Under the pieces are notes generated by a model, which saw nothing but the letters and a program-made list of their open reading frames with translations, had not been told where the DNA came from and did no database searches. A program made the position numbers and the translations under genes. A stretch of DNA of 64,000 nucleotides, taken from the NCBI GenBank assembly GCA_910575815.1, contig CAJTFN010000007.1, positions 62,001 to 126,000 of the forward strand. Reading direction: 5' to 3'. Below, one piece after another: positions 7,594 to 17,300 of this stretch. Origin of the DNA: Oscillospiraceae bacterium (lineage in GTDB: Bacteria > Bacillota > Clostridia > Oscillospirales > Oscillospiraceae). Numbering within the stretch: position 1 is the first letter of the stretch; every line of letters begins with the position of its first letter.

Positions 7594-10500
7594 TTATCCC
7601 AGGGCGGTCCACTGTTCCGTGGAGCCGTTCATGCTGAAGCTGTGCCCGTTGGACGCTTCAACAATGTCCCAATAGTACCACGCGCTGGTGGGAACATCGG
7701 AGAAGGTCTTGTAGCCCTTCACCACGGTGTCGGCGCTGGCGCTGCGGCCCAGGATACGGTTGACCATCACGATTGTCTCAGCGCGGGTGATATTCTGGTC
7801 AGGCCGGAACGTGCCGTCCGTGTAGCCGTAGACCAGACCGTTTTCCGCCGCCAGATTGATGTACTTCCGCGCCCAGCAATGGGAAATATCGGTGAAGCGG
7901 TCCAGAACGGTGTTATTGCCGCTGCTGTCACAGAACCGGGCAAGGATCGTTGCCAGCTCCGCACGGGTGATATTCCGCTGGGGACCGAATGTGCCGTCCT
8001 GGTAGCCGGTAATCACGCCCATGTTGCAGAGGGTGGAGACGGCGGTGCCGTACCACGCTCCGGCGGGAACGTCCTTAAAGCGGTTGATGTTGGTGCCGTA
8101 GGCGGCTTTGGCCTCCGGGGTCAGCAGCCGGTAGAGGATGGCCGCAACCTCGGCGCGGGTAATGTCGGCATTGGGGGCGGCCTGGGTGTTGGTCCGTCCG
8201 GCGATATAAGCGATATGGTCCTTTCGGTTCAGCAGGGAGAGCTTGGAGCCGGGAGTGGTCAGATCACCAATGCCGCCCGTGCTGCCGCCCTTGGCAATCG
8301 TGACCTTCTGGACCTGGGAGGCCATTTCAGAGGCGGTGGCCGCATAGCGCACCTCGTATGTGCCGGGAGCCAGTCCCCTCACGGTGTTCCCCGCGATAGC
8401 GGTCCACTTGCCGTCAGGCAGGAGCCGGTATTCCATGGTCTTATCCGTCTTGGTGAGAGTGCCGTCATTCCGGCCCTGCCGGGTTTCATCGGTGTGGCCC
8501 ACGCTGGGAGCCTTGCGGCGGTCGGGAATCTTCACCGTGACCGTCTCACCGGGCAGGCCGTCACCCTTGCCGGGGTAGCGGATAAGAACATCCTTCCCGG
8601 CCAGATCGGACACGTCCAGAGGGTTCGGGCAGGGCTTCCAGGTCTTGCCGCCGTCCGTGCTGTACTCCATATCCGGCGTGGTGTTCAGCGTCTCATTGTC
8701 AGGGTCAAAGACCAGCACAGGAGCGCCGGGGTGCTTGGAGATCACCACGGTGACGGTCCGGCTGGCAAAATCCGTTTTGGTGGCGGGGAACCGGAACAGG
8801 ACCGTCTTGCCCAGGTAGTCAGCGGTGTTCAGTGGCTTTTCCAGAGCGGCCCATGTTTTGCCGCCGTCAGCGGAAAACTCCACGCCCTTGTCGGAGCTGA
8901 CGGTCTGGGCCTTGCTGTCCACCTCCTCCTTGGGGGCATCCCGGCGAGTGGGAATCTGGATGGTTACACCGCTGCTGGGGAAGGAATCGCTGTTCCCGTG
9001 ATTGCGGATGATAATTGTCTGCCCGGTCAGATTGGACACGTCCAGGGGCTTGGTGCAGGGGTTCCAGGTCAAGCCGCTGTCAATGGAGCAGTCCATATCC
9101 GTGGTGGTGTTCACTGTCTCGGTAACGGTGTCCAGCTCCACCACGGGATTCTCTGTACGGTTAGGAATCCGCAGTTCGGTGGCATCGCTGGCGAATTTAT
9201 CCTCGGTCGCCGCCTCCCGGACGAGGATGGTCTGGCCGGTCAGGTTGGAAACATCCATATCTGGGTCACACTTGGTCCAGGTTTTGCCGCCGTTCGTGGA
9301 ATACTCCATAGCGGCAGTGGTGTTCACCGTCTGCTTGTCCCGGTCAATGGTCAGGTCGGGCTTTGCGCCCTTCTGCGGGACCTTCACCAGCACGGGCAGA
9401 CTGGCGAAGTGGTCAACATCGTACTTCTCCCGGACAGCCAGCTCCTTGCCGTAGAAGCTGGACACATCCAGACCATTAGCGGGCACAGTGGTCCAGCCGT
9501 TCTCCGTTCGGTACTCCGGCGCGGTGCCGGAGACGGTCAGCAGCTCCGCCACACGGTCAATGTCGGCGGTGGGGGCGGCGTTCCGGCTGGGGACGGTCAG
9601 GGTGGCGGTGTTGCTGGCGGGGTTGGTGCCGTCACAGGCATAGCGCACCAGCAATGTGGCGTTGGTCAGCTCGGACAGGTCCATGTTGTCCAGGCAGGGA
9701 ATCCAGCTTGCGCCGTTGTCTTTGGAATACTCCATAGCGGCGGTGCTGTCCATACGCTCAGTGGCATTGTCAATAGTCAGCACGGGAGCCACGCCCCGGA
9801 CGGGGACGGTCACGGTGGTGGGGTCGCTCTTAAAGGAATCGTCCGTGGCAGCGATGCGAACCAGCAGCGTCCCGCCCTGCCGGTCCTCCACGTCCTGATT
9901 ATCGGTGCAGGGTTTCCAGGTTTCGCCGCCGTCATCGGAATACTCCATGCCGGTGGTGGTATTCATGGTGAAGTCGAAAGGATTCACCTTCACGTCCGGG
10001 GCGGTGGGACGCTCCGGCAGAACCTCCATGACCACGGGTCCGGGGTTGCCGGTGCCATCATCTACCAGACGGACATAGATAGTCGAGCCGGGGATGATCT
10101 CGCCGCCGTTGGACAGATCATCGGTCAGGGTGTAGTCCTTCCCGGCCTCCACCACATCGGGGTCAAAGGTGATGATCTCCTTCCGGTAGTCAATCTCATA
10201 GTTCAGCCCCGTGTCGGCCACGGTCCGGCCCTCCACGCTCTGGCTGTCAGAGGCGGTGAGGTTGTCCGTCTCCTTCATCCGCTGGGTGAAGGTATAGGAG
10301 GTATCGGGGGTCAGGCCGGTAAACTTGGGGCTGTCCTGCCAAGTCTCGCCGCCGTCCATGCTGTACTCCGCGCCGGGGACGGGGTTCAGCGCAATGGTGG
10401 TCGTTGTGCGGCGGGCAATGGTGGGGGCGGTAGTCATGGCCTGCGGTGCTTTGGAGATGGTCATATCCGCGTAGACCTGTTCGGCGGTCAGATCGTAGCC

Positions 10501-13500
10501 GTCCTCGGCAACCAGGTAGAAACGGACCTTATAGGTTCCGGCGTTCACAGGGGCCTCGGAAGTCTCGTAGGGCTTGCCGCTGGCGAGGGTGCCGACATAC
10601 ATGACGCTGACGGACTTCACACCCTCCATATCAGTCAACAGACTGGTGTAGGGATAGGGTTGGCGGTTGCCGTTATAGACGGTACTGTAAGCGGGCATAT
10701 CCGCTTCCAGAATGTCCACCGGCTGATCGGTGGTCCTGCCGGAGACGGGCCGGGAGCCAGAGGCGGTGTGATTTTCGTCCTCAGCCATACGGACCAGGAT
10801 CGTGTAATTCTTGTCCGCTTCCAGCCCGCTGAAGGTATTGCCGCTCTGCCACGTTTTGCCGCCGTCAATACTGTACTCCGCACCGGGAATAGCGGAGACA
10901 GTCAGCTCATGGGCGCTGCTGCTCTCCAAAACGGCCATAGGGGTATCCTGCCCCGCCTTGCGGATGGTGAGCGTAGCAGAGTAGTCACCAGCCGCCAGGG
11001 TGTGATTAGCGTCCGGGGAGAAAATGGCGGTCACGTTGTAAACTCCGGCGTTGGTGGGAGCGGAGGTACTCTCCACGCCGTCCGCGCCGGTGTAGGTCAG
11101 GGCAACGGAGGAAATGCCCTCAATGCCGTCCGCCCCGTGGTAACGCTGGGGAGCGCCGGTGTAGGTGACAGTCTCATCCTTCAGCACGGGCCGGACAGTC
11201 CCGGCCTCGCCGGAGGCGCGGGTGATGTGCAGCACCGGGGCGGGCAGGGTTTCGGGCAGCTTATACCCCTCTGCCGCCACAAAGTCGATGTTGACCACAT
11301 AATCGCCCACGGTGACAGGCGGGGTGGCAATGCCGTCATAGCCGGTGATGGTCATGGAGGCGATGCCGGGTACAGACTTCGGCAGCGTATAGGTCTGCGC
11401 GTGGCCGGTGTACTCCACCGTCTGATCCGCGAACCGCTCAAAGGTGACGGTGGTTTTCTCCGTGGCCTGCATGGTGGAGGGACCCTCCAACTCCTTGTAA
11501 CAGGCCGTCTCCACCGCCTTGACCTTGATCTCATAGGTGGTGTCGCGGGTCAGGCCGGTGAAGGTGCCGGTGGTCTGCCACGTTACGCCGCCGTCAATGG
11601 AATAGGCCATGCCGTCCACCACTTCAATGGTGATGGAGGAATCCGTCACGCCAGTGACCACGGGGGCCAGGGGCTTGGCGGGAGTGGCCTTGTTGATGGT
11701 CAGGGTGGCGTACTGCGGCTGCAACTCCGCGTAGCCGCTCTGCATGGTGTAGCTGACCTTCACATTGTAAACGCCGGGGTTCACAGGCGGCTCGGTGGTG
11801 GGGCCGTAGGAGGTCCCATTGGTCCCGGTGAAGGTCTGGACCACTTCGGTGCATCCGGCGGGAACGTCCGCCACAAGGGACTTGGGCGTACCGTCATAGG
11901 TATAGACGGCGGACTGGACTGTCCCAGCGGAGGCGTTCTGCCGTGTGGTGCGGATAATGGCGGAGGAAGTGGGGCTTTCCTCATGGTTGCGATCTCCGGG
12001 ATACTTAGCCAGGATGGTATAGGCCGTGTCCGGGGTCAGGCCGTCAAAAATGGTGCTGGCCTGCCACGTCTTGCCGCCGTCAATAGAAAACACCGCCCCA
12101 GGAATGGCGGTGACGGTGATGGAGTTGGTGGCGGTACTGCTGGCACGGGGCGGGTTGGGGGCGTTCTGCTCCACCTTCGTGATGGTCAGCGTGGAAGTCA
12201 CAGGGTCCAGGGAAGCGGTCCCCGCCTGCATGGTGAAGCTGACGGTCACAGGATAGGTCCCCGCGTTGGTGGGAGCGGCGGTAGTGGTCTGGCCGTCCAC
12301 GGTATAGGTCACGGTGGACCGGGTAACGTGGGAAATGGCCGGGACCTGATAGGCAATGGGACTGCCGGTATAGGGGTGAGTCTGCGGCTGAAGGACCGCG
12401 CTCAGATCTCCGGGGTCCACGGTGGTGTACTCGGTGGAGAACTGCGCGGAGACAGCGGGAGAAGCGTCATAGTTGCCGTCCTCAGTGGCTTTCAACCTCT
12501 GATATAGGGTATAAGCGGTGCCAGCGTCCAGATTTTTGAACACGGGGCTGTCCTGCCACACCTGCCCGTCCATGCTGTACTCGGCGTTCTCCACCGTGTT
12601 CAGCGTCAGGGAGTTGGTAGCTGCCGCCGCCAGCGTGGGGGCGGGGCAGGTCTGCGCCGCCTTTTCAATGGTATAGCTGACAGTCAAGCCGGAGAGCTGG
12701 GGATAACCCGGCTCCATAACAAAGGAGACGGTAGCGGTGTAGCTGCCCGCATTCACCGGGGCAGAGGCGCTGCTGTAAGGCCGTCCATTGTTGGCAGTTC
12801 CTTTATAGGCCACGGCCACGGACCGGATGCCGTCCGGCAGTCCGGGCATGGGCAGGGCGGCGGACTGCCCATCATAGGTCTTGGCGTAGTCGCTGACGGT
12901 GGGGGCCTCCACCGTGCCGTAGGTCAGATTGACCGTGGCGGTGACAGCGGGGATATTGTCGCCGGAGAGTTGGGGGAACCGGGAGAGGTTCAGCGTCCCC
13001 CGAACCGTCTGCGTCAGGGCATAGGGGTCGTAGCCCGTACTGCTCCAGGTGACGGGAACGCCGGTGACGGTCTGGGCGTTTCCAGTGCCGCCCTCGGCCA
13101 CAACGCTGACGGTGGAGGGCAGGCCCAGCTTATTGAACGCCGTCCCCATGGGGGCGATCCGCACCACTTCCTCCACGCTGAGAATGGGCCGGGGAACGAC
13201 GGTCACGGGGATGGTGACACGGCCAAAGGACGTGCCGCCCTTGGTAATGACCGCCTGGACCTCAGTGCTTCCGGGCTTGCTGGAATTGAACCCGGCATAG
13301 CTGGGGTCAATGGTCCAGGTGTAGGGAGAAGCATACACGCTGCTGCCGGTGGTCAGTCTCACCGCCTGGACGGTATCGCCCACATAGATGGTATTGGTGG
13401 CGGGGAAAATCCAGGCCAGGGTATAAACAGTGTTATATTTGCCGTCCTCGGTCTGCCAGACGTAGTTATCATCCGTGATGGTCGCGCCAATGGCGTAGGG

Positions 13501-14286
13501 ACCAGCGGCCACGGGCCGGGTGACGGGGGCGGCGGTGTCCACCGTCAGTTCCCCGCCCTCCACCTTCACCTGACAGGCGGAGAGGGCGGCGGGAACGGAA
13601 ACACCGTTCACGTCCAGATAGGTGACGGTTTTGCCATCCAGCAGACTGTTCCCGTCATAGATTTTGCTGTCAAATTCAGCAGTCCAGGGGACGGCCTTGG
13701 GATAGACCAGCAGCCGCTCCGCCGTCCGCAGCTCCACATTGTCATAGATGGCGCTGTCCACGGTGATGATAATGCCATAGGAGCCGGGAGCGGTGACGGA
13801 CACATGGTTGTCCAGCGTAGTGCCCACATAGCGGTGGAAAGCCGGGGCCACGTTGTAGACTACCGTGTAGGCGTTCCCGCTGTACTCCACGCCCGTGGTA
13901 GTGGCGGAGAGATAGGCCGGGTCCAGGGTAAACGCGCTCAGGGTCAGGGCGGGGACGTTGATCTGCGCCCAGCTTCCACAGGTGTCGCAGGTGTACTTGA
14001 CCCGCCCGCCAGCGGAGGCGGTGGCCTTGACAATATCCGGGTTCAGCTCCGCGCCGGAGACGCAGTAGTGGGAGGCCCGGATGCCGCCGCTGTCCTCGTC
14101 GGTATAGTCCAGAAACAGATACACCGGGTTCTTGTCCGGGGCCGTGTAGTGGGAATCCGGCGCGGGCCATGTGGCGGGGTCGTCATCTGTGGTGGCGGCA
14201 AAGGCCTGGGCGGGCAGCAGGGCCACGCTCAGGCAGAACGCCAGGATCATGCTCATTACGCGGGAAAGGTTTTTCGTTTTTCGCAT
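7594..14286 (-). CDS. Giant SLH-anchored surface protein with beta-sandwich repeats (protein 1)
   Basis: 2,230 residues. Residues 1-30 form a signal peptide (basic start, hydrophobic core, AQAFA cleavage end). About 190-1370 hold repeated MBG/Ig-like modules (YDG...VNAGSY...V...YTI), each paired with a segment containing EYSMDGQVWQDS-type motifs. About 1380-1970 hold roughly nine shorter modules of the form MEYS.DGG.TWKPC. About 2005-2230 hold three SLH domains that would bind cell-wall polysaccharide. A fibrous adhesin or mating-contact protein is likely. It follows SLH protein 2 by 27 bases and has its own GGAGAAT-type ribosome site. No catalytic domain is seen. Repeats are divergent, arguing against recent expansion. 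Confidence 0.9.
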   Translation of the reverse strand: MRKTKNLSRVMSMILAFCLSVALLPAQAFAATTDDDPATWPAPDSHYTAPDKNPVYLFLDYTDEDSGGIRASHYCVSGAELNPDIVKATASAGGRVKYTCDTCGSWAQINVPALTLSAFTLDPAYLSATTTGVEYSGNAYTVVYNVAPAFHRYVGTTLDNHVSVTAPGSYGIIITVDSAIYDNVELRTAERLLVYPKAVPWTAEFDSKIYDGNSLLDGKTVTYLDVNGVSVPAALSACQVKVEGGELTVDTAAPVTRPVAAGPYAIGATITDDNYVWQTEDGKYNTVYTLAWIFPATNTIYVGDTVQAVRLTTGSSVYASPYTWTIDPSYAGFNSSKPGSTEVQAVITKGGTSFGRVTIPVTVVPRPILSVEEVVRIAPMGTAFNKLGLPSTVSVVAEGGTGNAQTVTGVPVTWSSTGYDPYALTQTVRGTLNLSRFPQLSGDNIPAVTATVNLTYGTVEAPTVSDYAKTYDGQSAALPMPGLPDGIRSVAVAYKGTANNGRPYSSASAPVNAGSYTATVSFVMEPGYPQLSGLTVSYTIEKAAQTCPAPTLAAAATNSLTLNTVENAEYSMDGQVWQDSPVFKNLDAGTAYTLYQRLKATEDGNYDASPAVSAQFSTEYTTVDPGDLSAVLQPQTHPYTGSPIAYQVPAISHVTRSTVTYTVDGQTTTAAPTNAGTYPVTVSFTMQAGTASLDPVTSTLTITKVEQNAPNPPRASSTATNSITVTAIPGAVFSIDGGKTWQASTIFDGLTPDTAYTILAKYPGDRNHEESPTSSAIIRTTRQNASAGTVQSAVYTYDGTPKSLVADVPAGCTEVVQTFTGTNGTSYGPTTEPPVNPGVYNVKVSYTMQSGYAELQPQYATLTINKATPAKPLAPVVTGVTDSSITIEVVDGMAYSIDGGVTWQTTGTFTGLTRDTTYEIKVKAVETACYKELEGPSTMQATEKTTVTFERFADQTVEYTGHAQTYTLPKSVPGIASMTITGYDGIATPPVTVGDYVVNIDFVAAEGYKLPETLPAPVLHITRASGEAGTVRPVLKDETVTYTGAPQRYHGADGIEGISSVALTYTGADGVESTSAPTNAGVYNVTAIFSPDANHTLAAGDYSATLTIRKAGQDTPMAVLESSSAHELTVSAIPGAEYSIDGGKTWQSGNTFSGLEADKNYTILVRMAEDENHTASGSRPVSGRTTDQPVDILEADMPAYSTVYNGNRQPYPYTSLLTDMEGVKSVSVMYVGTLASGKPYETSEAPVNAGTYKVRFYLVAEDGYDLTAEQVYADMTISKAPQAMTTAPTIARRTTTTIALNPVPGAEYSMDGGETWQDSPKFTGLTPDTSYTFTQRMKETDNLTASDSQSVEGRTVADTGLNYEIDYRKEIITFDPDVVEAGKDYTLTDDLSNGGEIIPGSTIYVRLVDDGTGNPGPVVMEVLPERPTAPDVKVNPFDFTMNTTTGMEYSDDGGETWKPCTDNQDVEDRQGGTLLVRIAATDDSFKSDPTTVTVPVRGVAPVLTIDNATERMDSTAAMEYSKDNGASWIPCLDNMDLSELTNATLLVRYACDGTNPASNTATLTVPSRNAAPTADIDRVAELLTVSGTAPEYRTENGWTTVPANGLDVSSFYGKELAVREKYDVDHFASLPVLVKVPQKGAKPDLTIDRDKQTVNTTAAMEYSTNGGKTWTKCDPDMDVSNLTGQTILVREAATEDKFASDATELRIPNRTENPVVELDTVTETVNTTTDMDCSIDSGLTWNPCTKPLDVSNLTGQTIIIRNHGNSDSFPSSGVTIQIPTRRDAPKEEVDSKAQTVSSDKGVEFSADGGKTWAALEKPLNTADYLGKTVLFRFPATKTDFASRTVTVVISKHPGAPVLVFDPDNETLNTTPDMEYSTDGGKTWKPCPNPLDVSDLAGKDVLIRYPGKGDGLPGETVTVKIPDRRKAPSVGHTDETRQGRNDGTLTKTDKTMEYRLLPDGKWTAIAGNTVRGLAPGTYEVRYAATASEMASQVQKVTIAKGGSTGGIGDLTTPGSKLSLLNRKDHIAYIAGRTNTQAAPNADITRAEVAAILYRLLTPEAKAAYGTNINRFKDVPAGAWYGTAVSTLCNMGVITGYQDGTFGPQRNITRAELATILARFCDSSGNNTVLDRFTDISHCWARKYINLAAENGLVYGYTDGTFRPDQNITRAETIVMVNRILGRSASADTVVKGYKTFSDVPTSAWYYWDIVEASNGHSFSMNGSTEQWTALG

Positions 14287-14313
14287 AGGCAGAAAATTCT
14301 CCTTTCAGCTTTC

Positions 14314-17300
14314 TCAAAAATCAAACACAATGGAATAGGTGATGTTGCTCTTGTTATACATACAGTCGTGGTTCGTATAGTAATAGAACCTCATCTGCGT
14401 ATAGGTGCCGGTGGGCAGTTTGCCGGAGAGGGTCACGCCGTTATTCGTAGTCTTATAGGCGATCTCATCCCATTGGCCGGTGCGAATGTTATAGGCTTCA
14501 ACCCTGCCGTAGTCGCTGCCGTTGTGACCGCTGACGGGCGGCACATCAAAGGTGTACTCGGTGATGTAGCCATAGATCGTCTCCCCATCGTCATTAAAGC
14601 TGATGCCGGTTTCCTCAATGAAGGAATTGGCGGAGGTCAGGGTCATGCCGCCGCCCACATCGTCCGCAACAAAGAACACGATGGCGGACCAGGGGGAGGC
14701 CGCGCCGTAGGCGTCCACCGCTCTGCACTTGATAAGGTGCTTTCCATATCCGTAAGTGGTGGATTCCTTGTCCCTGCCGTCCCATTCGTAGGTGATGGTG
14801 TCCCCTTCGGGATCGGTGGAACTGGCGGTGATCGTCACCGCTTGGCTGGGCCGCACCACGCCGTTGGCGGGGTTCCGTGAGATCACGGGCTTGCTGGGAG
14901 CCTGATTGACAAATTCAATGGTCTTTTCCTGCCAGGGGGAAGCCGCGCCGTAAGCGTCTACTGCCCGGACACGAATGGTATGGGAGCCGTTCCGGGAATA
15001 CCAGCCGGAGGAAACATAGTCCCCGCCCCATTCCAGCCGGACCGTATCGCCGTCCGGGTCACTGGCCGCAGCGGAGACATTGGCAAAGAAGTTATTGCCG
15101 CTGGTCTGCCGGGTCACGCTGGCGGTGAAGCTGGTGATAACAGGGGCGTTGTTGATGAACTCAATCGTCCGGCTCTCCCAGGCGGAGGCCGCACCCCATT
15201 CATCTACCGCCCGGACGCGGATGGTGTGCGTACCGACTTCATAATAGCCGTCCTGCTGGTACTCGCTGCTCCATTCCAGATGCACAGCGTCCCCGTCCGG
15301 GTCGGAGGCCACGGCGCTCAGGTCGGCGTAGAAGCGTCCATCCTTCATGTTCCGGGTGGCGTTGGCGGTGAAACTCTCAATGACCGGGGCGGTGTTGGTC
15401 ACGGTGATATTGGCAAAGGCACTGGTCAAATTTCCAGCATCGTCCCGGACGGTGGCGGTGATGGTGTAAGTCCCCTCGGCGTAGAGGGCCAGATCGCCGC
15501 CGTCATTGGAGAGGAAGCCGGTGTTGCTGTCCAGGGTGACGGGCCTGCCGCCCAGCTTCACGCCCCAGCTCACGGGCAGACTGCCCGCTCCGCTGATGCC
15601 CACGGGGAACTTGGTTCCGATATGGATGGAATCGGGAGCGGTGACGGTCAGTGCGGCTTTGAAAATGATGGTAATGCTCTGGCTGGCGGTGGCGGTCTTT
15701 CCATTGCTGTCCCGGAGGGTGGCGGTCAGGGTGTACTCGCCGGGTTCGGGGAAGATCACAGTGCCGCCGTCATTGTCCAGGTTGGAGAGGTCAATCAGGC
15801 AGGCCGCTCCATCCTTCTGAGCGGACCATGCGATAACCGCCCCGTCCGGGTTAAAGAGCTTATCCATGACCACGGGGACCCGGTTGCCCACATACTCCAT
15901 ATCCGCCATGGAGAATTGCAGGGAGCCAACGGGCAGAACAGTAATGGTGTCGCTGGCGGTGAAGGTCCGGCCCAGGCCGTCCCGCAGAGTGCCGATCAGC
16001 CGGAACTCTCCGCCTTGGGTAAACTGAATCGCCCCGCCCAGGTTGTTGAGGTCCCCGGTGACATAGGTGGAGAGGTCTGCGGGCTTGCCGTCCTTCTCCA
16101 AGGACCACTCCACAGGCAGCTCAATGTTATTGCCCAGGGTCCGCACCTGTACTGTCTCGCCGGTGTAGACCTGCCGCTCCACCATATCCACCTGCAACTC
16201 CTGATCTGCCAGAACTTCGATGCTGGGACCGTCAAAGGAGAATATCCGCCCGGTGGGGTCGGTGATCTCACAGCCGAGAGTGAACACGCCCGCGTGTTTG
16301 ATCCGAATATCGCCGGGAACAGTGCCGAGGGTCCCGGCAACGTAGGTCCCCCAATTCTGGCGGAGGCCGTAGGTGTCGTCAATGTGCCACTGGATTGCAG
16401 TGTCCGCCACCACGTTTTTGGATTCAACAGCCACGGTAAAGGTACTGTCCGTGTGTGCGTAGCCGGGCATGGTCCAGGCGATCACGGGAATGGGATAGAC
16501 GGTGAAGGACTGCTCATAAGAATAGGAACGTCCCCCGGCATCCTTAAAGCTGGCTTTCAGCTTGTACTCGCCCGCCTGCTTAAACTGGACTTTGCCGCCG
16601 TCTGCGGTCAGCTCCCCGGTCACATAGTCGGCCACGGGGACATTCTCGCCGTTCCGGGTCAGGGACCAGCGCAGGGGGTTCTCGCCCAATTCCTCAAAGC
16701 TAGTTACAAGTGTTACCACAGAATCGGTGTGGAACATTTTGGGCAGATAGAAGCCAGACACGCCCACGGGGTAAATCTGGATGGAAGCCGTGGCGGTGGT
16801 GACGCGGCCCAGCTCATCCGTCACGCTGGCGGTGAAGGTGTAAAAGCCAGGTTCTGAGAAGAAGCCATGCCCGCCCCTGGCGGTCAGGTCAAAGGGCGGC
16901 ATGATCTCTTTGCCGTCCCGCAGGACTGTCCAGACCACTTCGTTGCTGCCCAGGTTCTCGGTGGTCAGCCGCACATCCTCGGCGGTATCGGTATGGCTCA
17001 TATCGCTGGTGGAAACGGTCAGGCCAACAACAGGGTAAATGCGGATGGTCTGCTGGCAGGAATACTCCCGGCCCAGCGCGTCTACGGCGGAGGCGGTCAG
17101 AGTGTAGGTCCCCACTTCGGGAAAACGGACTTTGCCGCCCAGGTTGCCCAGGTCGCCCAGCATGGAGCCGGTCAGGGAAACCGCCGCACCGTCCTTCGTC
17201 AGCGTCCAGGTTACGTCCTGCCCCTGCAAATCGCTGGTCAGGAGGTCCACGGGAGTGCTGCTGTCCGTCCACGCGGCGGCAGGGAGGGTGAAGTCCAGGC

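Noticed and set aside
7588-12507. Very long open frame on the plus strand opposite the first SLH gene
   Set aside because: Its Gly/His/Val-rich repetitive translation is the antisense of the SLH repeats in GC-rich DNA; no ribosome site, signal or domain. The same applies to long plus-strand frames at 12970-14880, 14980-16857 and 16867-17973.
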